Shown here: positions 1-5,136 of the stretch, piece after piece
Layout of the letters: every line of letters starts with the position of its first letter
How positions within the stretch are numbered: the first letter of the stretch is position 1
Assembly: GCA_002450985.1 (NCBI GenBank)
Contig: DKBA01000015.1
Coordinates: 16,509 to 22,006 of the forward strand
DNA length: 5,498 bases
Direction of reading: 5' to 3'
From: Acidimicrobiia bacterium UBA6912
GTDB lineage: Bacteria; Actinomycetota; Acidimicrobiia; Spongiisociales; UBA5794
The notes under the pieces: model-generated
Seen by the model: only the letters and a program-made list of their open reading frames with translations
What the model was told of the DNA's origin: nothing
The model's database searches: none
Position numbers and translations under genes: made by a program

Positions 1-805
1 CACCATCACGCTCGACCGGCCCGAACGCCTGAACGCCATCGACGACGCGATGCCTGCCGAGATCCGCCGTGCCGTCGAACGCGCCGAGGACGACGACGGC
101 GTCCACGTGATCGTCGTCACCGGGGCGGGGCGGGCGTTCTGCGCCGGCTACGACCTGAAGGCCTATGCGGAGGCGCCCGGCGCCAATCGCGGCGTGCAGG
201 ACATGCCGTGGGACCCCACCGTCGACCTGCGGTGGATGGGTCGCAACACCCGCGACTTCATGAGCTTGTGGCACGCTCGCAAGCCGACGATCGCCAAGGT
301 GCGCGGCTTCGCCGTCGCCGGGGGATCGGACATCGCCCTCGCCTGCGACCTCGTCGTGATGGCCGAGGACGCCAGGATCGGATACCCCCCGGCACGGGTG
401 TGGGGCTGTCCGACGACGGCGATGTGGGTCTACCGCGTCGGCGCCGAGCGGGCGAAGCGGATGTTGCTCACCGGCGATCTCATCGACGGGAGGGAGGCGG
501 CGGCGATGGGCCTCGTGCTGGAGGCCGTGCCGGAAGGGCGCCTCGATGCGAGAGTCGACGAGCTCGCCCGCCGCATGGCCGGCGTGCCTCGCAACCAGCT
601 GCTCATGCAGAAGCTGATGGTGAACCAGGCCTACGAGAACATGGGGATGGGGACCACCCAGCTCATCGCAACGCTGTTCGACGGGATCACTCGACACACT
701 CCCGAGGGGATGTGGTTCAAGCACCTCGCCGAGCAGGAGGGTTTCGCCGAGGCGGTGCGGTGGCGCGACTCGGGCGAGCCGATCGCTCCCGGCGAGTCGC
801 GCTGA
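1..805 (+). CDS. Crotonase / enoyl-CoA hydratase family protein (5' partial)
   Basis: The 3' part of a crotonase-superfamily gene runs in from the left edge; the first full codon begins at base 2 and the stop is TGA at 803-805, giving 267 visible residues. The visible part opens with the family's early strand and turn (TITLDRPERLNAID), so only a short N-terminus is missing. The oxyanion-hole segment AFCAGYDL is at about residues 45-52, the second oxyanion-hole segment AVAGGSDIALACDL at about 104-117, and the C-terminal part has the usual LLTGDLIDGREAAAMGLV stretch. Members bind acyl-CoA thioesters and stabilise an enolate, usually in fatty-acid or related acyl-CoA breakdown in the cytoplasm. 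The two glutamates of classical hydratases are not conserved: Asp is at about 110 (GGSD) and Pro at about 130 (GYPPARVWG). The reaction may therefore differ from simple hydration. It converges with the ATPase gene, leaving 49 bases between the stops. The superfamily is secure; substrate and reaction are not. Confidence 0.93.
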   Translation, partial: TITLDRPERLNAIDDAMPAEIRRAVERAEDDDGVHVIVVTGAGRAFCAGYDLKAYAEAPGANRGVQDMPWDPTVDLRWMGRNTRDFMSLWHARKPTIAKVRGFAVAGGSDIALACDLVVMAEDARIGYPPARVWGCPTTAMWVYRVGAERAKRMLLTGDLIDGREAAAMGLVLEAVPEGRLDARVDELARRMAGVPRNQLLMQKLMVNQAYENMGMGTTQLIATLFDGITRHTPEGMWFKHLAEQEGFAEAVRWRDSGEPIAPGESR

Positions 806-813
806 TCGCGAAC

Positions 814-840
814 CTGCGGCGGGCGCCCGAGGAACCGCAG
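814..840. terminator. Weak inverted repeat between convergent genes, possible terminator
   Basis: CTGCGG at 814-819 pairs with CCGCAG at 835-840 around a 15-base GC-rich loop that itself contains the palindrome CGGGCGCCCG. It lies in the 49-base gap between the two converging stop codons, where a shared terminator would be expected. There is no T tract on either strand, so it is only a candidate hairpin; inverted repeats of this size are common by chance in DNA this GC-rich. Confidence 0.25.
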
Positions 841-854
841 TGCGCCGGCTTCGG

Positions 855-3500
855 CTAGCGCGGCCGGCTCTGCTCCTGGGACTCGAGCTTCTCTGCGTCG
901 GGATCGAACCACTCGATCGAGCCGAGCGCCGACTCCACCTCGGCGGGCCGTGCCGGCGAGGCGGCATGGGGCGACGCCTCCCCCGGCGCCTCGCTGCGAC
1001 GGCGTGTCGTGCCGGGGACCGCCACCGTCTTCTCCGAACCGTCCGCGACGGCGGACGGCGGGGCATCGGATTCCTTCGCCATCCCGGCAAAGCTGCGGAG
1101 GCGAGCAGTGAAGGTGTGCCACGCCTGCGATTCGGTTGGTGGGTGGTCGCGCAGCATGTCGGGCACTTGGCGGACCCACCCGACCGCCTGGAGCGTGCCG
1201 ACCATGACCGCCCCGGTGATGCCGACGATGCCCAGCGCGGCGAGCAGCACGACCGGTCGGGGCAGGTTGAGCTCGAAGAAGTCGTGGGACACCGGGCTCA
1301 CCATCGAGAGGATGAGCAAGCCCGCCATCGCGGCGATCAACCAGCGTTTCCACACGAGCAGGGGACGGCTGACCATGCCCAGCGCGAACAACCCGATGGC
1401 GGTCAGCACCAAGGTGGCGATGGTGCGCGCCTCGGTGAGCTTCACGTCCTCGGAGATGGCGAGCTGGTAGGCGCTGATCGTCGCCACTGCTGCGGCGAGC
1501 CCGGTCGGGATGGCGAACCGCAGCACCCGTCCCACGAAGCCGGATCGGGCCCGACGCGCCGACGGGGCGAGCGCGAGGAAGAAGGCCGGGATGCCCACCG
1601 TGACCGCACCCACGAGCGTGAGGTGGCGGGGGAGGAAGGGGAAGGGCTGGGCCAGCAGGGTGATGGCGAGCGCGATCGTCAGCGCGTACACCGTCTTCGT
1701 GACGAACAGGTTGGCCACGCGCTCGATGTTGGAGATCACCCGTCTGCCCTCCGCCACGACCCCGGGCAGGGTGTCGAACTTGCCGTCGATGAGCACCAGC
1801 TGGGCGACGGCGCGCGAGGCGGGGGCGCCGGCGCCGATGGCGATCCCGATGTCGCTGTCCTTGAGGGCGAGGACGTCGTTGACGCCGTCCCCGGTCATGG
1901 CGACCACATGCCCGCGGGACTGCAGGGCGGCGACCATCGCCCGCTTCTGGTGCGGGCTCACCCGCCCGAAGACGGTGGCGTTGTCCATGACGTCGGCGAG
2001 CTCGGCCGGGTCATCGGGGAGCGATCGGGCATCGACGACCTCGTGGGAGCCCACGACGCCGACCTCGCGGGCGATCGCCGCCACCGTCTTCGGGTGGTCG
2101 CCGGAGATGACCTTGGCGGCAACGCCCTGCTCCGCGAAGTAGCGGAGGGTCTGCGCTGCGTCTGAGCGGATCCGGTCCCCGAGCATGAGCAGGGCGACGG
2201 GCCGCAGCTGCTCGGGTAGGCGTTCGTCGACCAGCGCGGCATCGGTGGTGGCCACCAGGAGGACCCTCGTTCCGCCCGACGCCTTGCGCTCGGCGTCGGC
2301 GAGGAGCGCACCGTCGTTGGGCGCCACGACATCGGGGGCACCCATCACCCACGTCCCATGACCGACGAAGGTCGCCCCGCTCCACTTGCGGGAGGACGCA
2401 AAGGGGATGGCGCGGACGACGCGCCAGCCGGGCGGTTCGGGATAGGCGGCGGCGATCGCCGCCAGCGTCGCGTTGGGGTTCGCCTCGCTCACGGCAAGCG
2501 CCGCCAGCCCCGGTGCGGGGTCGTCGTCGCTCAGCAGGACGGCCTCCTGGACCACGAGCTTGCCCTCCGTGAGCGTTCCCGTCTTGTCGAAGCAGATGGT
2601 GTCGACCCTGGCGAGCCCTTCGATCGCAGGCAGCTCCTTGACGAGCACGCTTCGTCTGCCGAGGCGGATCACGCCGACGGCGAAGGCGATGGACGTGAGG
2701 AGCACGAGCCCCTGCGGGATCATGCCGACGGCGCCGGCGATGGCGCCGCTCAGCGCCTGGGTGAAACCCTCCTCGGTGCGCATCTGGCTCCACACGAGCA
2801 GGGCGATCATCGGCCCGATCACCCAGCTGACGCTCTTGATGATCCAGTCGACGCCGTCACGCAGCTCGGAGCGCACCAGGGTGAACCGCTTCGCCTCCAT
2901 GGCGAGCTTGGCGGCGTAGGCCCCGGGGCCGACGGCGGTGGCCCGGTACCGCCCGGCGCCGGCGGCGACGAAGCTGCCCGAGAGGCACTCGTCGCCCGGT
3001 TCCTTGCGGACGGCGTCCGATTCGCCGGTCAAGAGCGACTCGTCGATCTCGAGCCCTGCGGCGTCGGTGACCACGCCGTCGACGGCGAGCTGGTCGCCGG
3101 GCCGCAGCTCGACGAGGTCGTCGAGCACGATGCGATCGACCGGGATCTCCTGCACCTTGCCGTCGCGCACCACCCGAGCCGCGGGCGCCGTCACGAGCTC
3201 CAGCTTGTCCAGAGTGCGCTTGGCGCGCAGCTCCTGCACGATCCCGATGGCGGCGTTGGTGACGAGCACGATCCCGAAGAGGGCGTCCTTCGGCTCGCGC
3301 ACGACGACGAGCACGACCACGAGCAGGACCCCGAGGAGGATGTTGAAACGGGTTACCAGATTGTCGCGGACGATCTCGCGTGTGGTCCGGCTCGGGCTCT
3401 CCGCGGCGACGTTGACGTGGCCGGCCTCGGTCCGCTGGCGCACCTCGGCGGCGGTCAGGCCTGCGCTGTGGAGCCCGAGGTCGCGATCGACGGCAGCCAT
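855..3500 (-). CDS. ctpE: Cation-transporting P-type ATPase, CtpE type
   Basis: A complete 881-residue P-type ATPase. In order: hydrophobic segments M1-M2 (about 54-88); the actuator domain with TGES at 158-161; M3-M4 (about 218-280) with PQGL at 262-265; the phosphorylation site DKTGTLT with Asp305; the nucleotide-binding region with KWSG at 372-375; SGD at 466-468; the hinge TGDGVND at 536-542; then about six more membrane segments (about 594-775). The order and wording, including GIPAFFLAL at 636-644 in M6 and VKELPAIEGLARVD before the active site, match actinobacterial CtpE, which is linked in mycobacteria to calcium uptake. Ca2+ is thus the best guess but is inferred. The classical M4 motif PEGL reads PQGL here, and M6 lacks the acidic residues of SERCA-type pumps. 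A polar tail of about 100 residues (from about 778), rich in Ala, Pro, Ser and charge, ends in an acidic stretch, SIEWFDPDAEKLE. The ATG lies 6 bases after a TAGGCT hexamer and has no Shine-Dalgarno, suggesting a leaderless mRNA. Confidence 0.95.
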   Translation of the reverse strand: MAAVDRDLGLHSAGLTAAEVRQRTEAGHVNVAAESPSRTTREIVRDNLVTRFNILLGVLLVVVLVVVREPKDALFGIVLVTNAAIGIVQELRAKRTLDKLELVTAPAARVVRDGKVQEIPVDRIVLDDLVELRPGDQLAVDGVVTDAAGLEIDESLLTGESDAVRKEPGDECLSGSFVAAGAGRYRATAVGPGAYAAKLAMEAKRFTLVRSELRDGVDWIIKSVSWVIGPMIALLVWSQMRTEEGFTQALSGAIAGAVGMIPQGLVLLTSIAFAVGVIRLGRRSVLVKELPAIEGLARVDTICFDKTGTLTEGKLVVQEAVLLSDDDPAPGLAALAVSEANPNATLAAIAAAYPEPPGWRVVRAIPFASSRKWSGATFVGHGTWVMGAPDVVAPNDGALLADAERKASGGTRVLLVATTDAALVDERLPEQLRPVALLMLGDRIRSDAAQTLRYFAEQGVAAKVISGDHPKTVAAIAREVGVVGSHEVVDARSLPDDPAELADVMDNATVFGRVSPHQKRAMVAALQSRGHVVAMTGDGVNDVLALKDSDIGIAIGAGAPASRAVAQLVLIDGKFDTLPGVVAEGRRVISNIERVANLFVTKTVYALTIALAITLLAQPFPFLPRHLTLVGAVTVGIPAFFLALAPSARRARSGFVGRVLRFAIPTGLAAAVATISAYQLAISEDVKLTEARTIATLVLTAIGLFALGMVSRPLLVWKRWLIAAMAGLLILSMVSPVSHDFFELNLPRPVVLLAALGIVGITGAVMVGTLQAVGWVRQVPDMLRDHPPTESQAWHTFTARLRSFAGMAKESDAPPSAVADGSEKTVAVPGTTRRRSEAPGEASPHAASPARPAEVESALGSIEWFDPDAEKLESQEQSRPR

Positions 3501-3506
3501 GCACCG

Positions 3507-3512
3507 AGCCTA
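3507..3512 (-). promoter_or_regulatory. Putative -10 element of the ATPase gene (leaderless start)
   Basis: Read on the minus strand, TAGGCT is followed by six bases (CGGTGC) and then the ATG at 3500-3498. This fits the actinobacterial TANNNT -10 pattern and puts transcription initiation at or next to the A of the start codon. No Shine-Dalgarno sequence is present. No convincing -35 hexamer is seen 17-18 bases upstream. The same hexamer with the same spacing precedes the gene at 4008, which strengthens the call. Confidence 0.55.
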
Positions 3513-3548
3513 CTGCGGCCCGTTGCGCGGAGGTGCGCCTGCGTGAAC

Positions 3549-3554
3549 TACACT
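3549..3554 (+). promoter_or_regulatory. Putative -10 element of the small unknown gene
   Basis: TACACT fits the TANNNT pattern and would start transcription near 3561, leaving a leader of about 20 bases that contains the Shine-Dalgarno-like GGAGG at 3572-3576. It faces away from the ATPase promoter 36 bases to the left, so this is a compact divergent promoter region. A clear -35 is not visible; TTGCGC at 3523-3528 is too far away at 20 bases. The hexamer overlaps an inverted repeat described separately. Confidence 0.45.
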
Positions 3555-3560
3555 CGTGTA
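3549..3560. promoter_or_regulatory. Inverted repeat TACAC-TC-GTGTA, possible operator
   Basis: A perfect 5-base inverted repeat with a 2-base centre, TACACTCGTGTA, lies in the 81 bases between the divergent ATPase gene and the small unknown gene. It covers the proposed -10 and the bases up to the expected transcription start of the rightward gene. A dimeric regulator bound here would be expected to block that promoter and could also affect the ATPase promoter. I cannot match it to a known regulator: the spacing and outer bases do not fit the BldD consensus. It could be chance. Confidence 0.35.
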
Positions 3561-3581
3561 ACTCGATGGGTGGAGGAGATG

Positions 3582-3971
3582 ATGGCGGTAGCGGTACGAC
3601 CTGAGGTGATGCCGGGCGCCGACGTGGTGCGGGCAGCGGTCGGGCACTACGTGCGCAGCCACGAGCCGGTGGTGGAGTCGTGGCTCGCCGAGCTGACGGG
3701 AACCTCGCTCGGCGACGAGCTCGCCTTTCTGCGTTGCGCGGCAGCGATCGAGCGCAGGATCGTCGAGATCGCGGTCACGACGACCGTCGACTGCTCGGGC
3801 CTCAGCGCCCCCGTGTGGCGGCTCGCCGGCAGCGGCTGGCACGTGGTGTGCCTCGTTCCCGCCCACAAGATGGGTGAAGCCCATGCGGCGCTGCGAGGGG
3901 CTCCCTGCGTCCTCCAACCGTGGTGGATCGCGGGCGGCGACGTGGCGTTCGGTCGCACCGAGACGCCGTGA
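3582..3971 (+). CDS. Small protein of unknown function (about 129 residues)
   Basis: I do not recognise this protein. Third-position G/C bias on this strand is strong throughout, which supports real coding. The frame is open much further upstream, but that part is antisense to the ATPase gene. The chosen ATG at 3582 has GGAGG at 3572-3576 with a 5-base gap; the ATG at 3579 is too close to it. The N-terminal half (about 13-66) looks helical and charged, with AVGHYVRSHEPVVESWLAELTG followed by an Arg/Glu-rich helix. The C-terminal half looks like a compact strand-rich region with WRLAGSGWHVVCLVP and PWWIAGG. No signal peptide or membrane segment is evident. It has four cysteines, at 52, 71, 90 and 109, each exactly 19 residues apart. 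It is divergent from the ATPase gene and ends 36 bases before the HAD gene, so it could be partly co-transcribed with the latter. Any function assigned would be a guess. Confidence 0.75.
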   Translation: MAVAVRPEVMPGADVVRAAVGHYVRSHEPVVESWLAELTGTSLGDELAFLRCAAAIERRIVEIAVTTTVDCSGLSAPVWRLAGSGWHVVCLVPAHKMGEAHAALRGAPCVLQPWWIAGGDVAFGRTETP

Positions 3972-3995
3972 TCGAGGCCGCCGGCGCACCGTCGG

Positions 3996-4001
3996 TAGGC
4001 T
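3996..4001 (+). promoter_or_regulatory. Putative -10 element of the HAD gene (leaderless start)
   Basis: TAGGCT is followed by six bases (GACCCG) and then the ATG at 4008. Hexamer and spacing are identical to those before the ATPase gene, and there is no Shine-Dalgarno sequence. This suggests a leaderless transcript for the HAD gene from its own promoter inside the 36-base gap, whatever read-through comes from the gene before it. No good -35 is apparent. Confidence 0.55.
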
Positions 4002-4007
4002 GACCCG

Positions 4008-4958
4008 ATGCCGGCACCACTCCAGCCACAGCCGACGATCGCGTTCATCTGGGACTTCGAGCACGCGCTGATCACCACGCCACTGCTCGCTCCGGTCCTC
4101 ACCGGCTACGGCGTCGATCCCGAGCGATTCGCCGAGGAGGTAGCCGGGCTGCCCGCCTTCCACGCCGTCCGTGGCGAGACCGTGGCCCCCGCCGCCGCCC
4201 GTCTCGTCCATCTCGTCGACTACGTGCAGCACGGGACGATGAAGGGGCTGACCAATGCGACCCTGAAGCGGCACGGCCGCGAGCTCACCCCGGCCCCGGG
4301 TTCGGTGGAGCTGATCGACGCCATGCGGGCGAAGGTGCGTTCCGTCCCGGAGTTCGCCAGGGAGGGCATCACCGTGGAGCACTATGCGGTCACGACCGGC
4401 CCGCTCGTGTTGGTCGAGGGCAGCGCGCTCGGGGAGCATCTCGACGGAGCGTGGGGGAGCACCTTCCTCGGAGAGCGAGCGGCGCCCGGCTATCTCGACC
4501 AGCTTCCGGTGGTGGCGGCGAGCCCGCAGCCGCTCAGCCACCTCGGCATCACCTATGACCACCCGAGCGTGGTGCGCACGTTGTTCGAGATCAGCAAGGG
4601 CGTGAACGTCGACGCAGACGTCGATGCCGACAGCCGAATGGCCGATGATCACCGGCGCATCCCGCTCGCCAACATGGTGTTCGTGGCCGGAGACCCCGGA
4701 TGGGTTCCTGCCCTCTCCGTCATCAACGCAGCCGGGGGCAAGACGCTCGGGGTGCTGACCCCTGAGGCCGACGAGGGGCCGATGCGCCGACTGCAGGCCG
4801 AAGGAAGGGTCCACCACATCGCTCCCACCGACTACACCGACGGCGGTCCGGCCGCCGTGTGGCTCATGGAGGCGATGGAGCAGATCGCATACGGCATCGT
4901 CGAGCATCGCCGCCAGGCCTTCGCGGCCACGCCCGACACCCCGCCGCCATCTGCATAG
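4008..4958 (+). CDS. HAD-superfamily hydrolase-like protein with degenerate active-site motifs
   Basis: A 316-residue protein with the plan of the haloacid dehalogenase superfamily. Motif I is FIWDFEHAL (Asp16, with Glu18 where most members have the second Asp of DxD). A helical cap follows at about 25-110, then motif II in AVTTGPL (Thr129 or Thr130), motif III Lys in EISKG (Lys197), and motif IV in NMVFVAGDPGWVPA (Asp229). HAD phosphatases of similar layout have a segment like DRRIPxxNMxYIGDGxTDVP, and DHRRIPLANM at 214-223 fits it. The second acidic residue of motif IV is missing here, because GDPGWVP replaces GDGxTDVP. Family members use Asp nucleophiles and Mg2+ to remove phosphate from small substrates; weakened metal ligands make a changed, reduced or lost activity possible. 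A duplicated VDAD acidic stretch at 201-208 follows motif III. The ATG at 4008 is chosen because it sits six bases after a TAGGCT hexamer and begins just before motif I. The substrate is unknown. Confidence 0.85.
   Translation: MPAPLQPQPTIAFIWDFEHALITTPLLAPVLTGYGVDPERFAEEVAGLPAFHAVRGETVAPAAARLVHLVDYVQHGTMKGLTNATLKRHGRELTPAPGSVELIDAMRAKVRSVPEFAREGITVEHYAVTTGPLVLVEGSALGEHLDGAWGSTFLGERAAPGYLDQLPVVAASPQPLSHLGITYDHPSVVRTLFEISKGVNVDADVDADSRMADDHRRIPLANMVFVAGDPGWVPALSVINAAGGKTLGVLTPEADEGPMRRLQAEGRVHHIAPTDYTDGGPAAVWLMEAMEQIAYGIVEHRRQAFAATPDTPPPSA
4608..4631 (+). repeat. Two-copy 12-base tandem repeat coding VDAD-VDAD
   Basis: GTCGACGCAGAC at 4608-4619 is followed directly by GTCGATGCCGAC, differing at two third-codon positions. 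It encodes VDADVDAD at residues 201-208 of the HAD protein, between the motif III Lys and the DHRRIP segment. The silent differences suggest an older duplication kept at the protein level, or simple acidic low complexity. Confidence 0.6.
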
Positions 4959-4960
4959 CC

Positions 4961-4989
4961 CGCCCGGGTCCGTGTTCCGCCATCGGGCG
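4961..4989 (+). terminator. Possible hairpin just after the HAD gene
   Basis: CGCCCG at 4961-4966 pairs with CGGGCG at 4984-4989 around a 17-base loop, three bases after the TAG stop. There is no T tract and the loop is long, so this is a weak terminator candidate. Confidence 0.2.
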
Positions 4990-5043
4990 ATCACGGCGCA
5001 GACGATACGAGGGGAGGCGGGTCGGGCCCACGAGGCGGCGCCG

Positions 5044-5058
5044 GCCCTCCCGGAGGGC
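5044..5058 (+). terminator. Possible GC hairpin between the HAD and dehydrogenase genes
   Basis: GCCCTC at 5044-5049 and GAGGGC at 5053-5058 form a perfect 6-base stem with a 3-base loop, 86 bases after the HAD stop and before the proposed promoter of the next gene. The position suits a terminator, and T-poor hairpins are common in actinobacteria, but there is no U tract to confirm it. Confidence 0.3.
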
Positions 5059-5104
5059 GATGCGTGCGGGATCTCCCTCAGCGGAGCGTCCGTCGCCGCA
5101 TGCC

Positions 5105-5110
5105 TACGCT
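5105..5110 (+). promoter_or_regulatory. Putative -10 element of the 3-hydroxyacyl-CoA dehydrogenase gene
   Basis: TACGCT fits the TANNNT pattern shared by the other starts in the window. Transcription would begin near 5117, leaving a leader of about 20 bases that carries the ribosome binding site at 5126-5132. No clear -35 is visible. Confidence 0.4.
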
Positions 5111-5125
5111 GGCGGCAGCGGACCT

Positions 5126-5132
5126 GAGGAGG
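5126..5132 (+). promoter_or_regulatory. Ribosome binding site deciding a GTG start
   Basis: GAGGAGG lies four bases before the GTG at 5137. An in-frame TGA at 5125-5127 overlaps it, so no start further upstream is possible. Together these fix the GTG as the start codon. Confidence 0.8.
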
Positions 5133-5136
5133 CGAC

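Noticed and set aside
840..2165. A 441-residue plus-strand open frame antisense to the 3' half of the ATPase gene.
   Set aside because: The minus-strand frame here carries clear P-type ATPase motifs. The plus-strand translation is biased and domain-free.
3543..3545. GTG as an earlier start for the small unknown gene.
   Set aside because: It would lie upstream of the proposed -10 element, with no ribosome binding site; the GGAGG at 3572-3576 points to the ATG at 3582.
3546..3563. BldD-type operator reading of the TACAC/GTGTA dyad.
   Set aside because: The centre is two bases rather than one, and the outer T/A bases of the BldD consensus are not met.
2358..3581. A long plus-strand open frame antisense to the ATPase gene, continuous with the small unknown gene.
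   Set aside because: It is a by-product of GC-rich coding on the other strand. The translation is low-complexity (rich in Gly, Asp, His and Arg), and only the part after 3579 has a start, a ribosome binding site and its own coding bias.
4959..5136. Small RNA or extra small gene in the 178-base gap before the dehydrogenase.
   Set aside because: I see only short GC hairpins and a promoter-like hexamer. Open frames here lack a ribosome binding site and continue antisense or out-of-frame into known genes.
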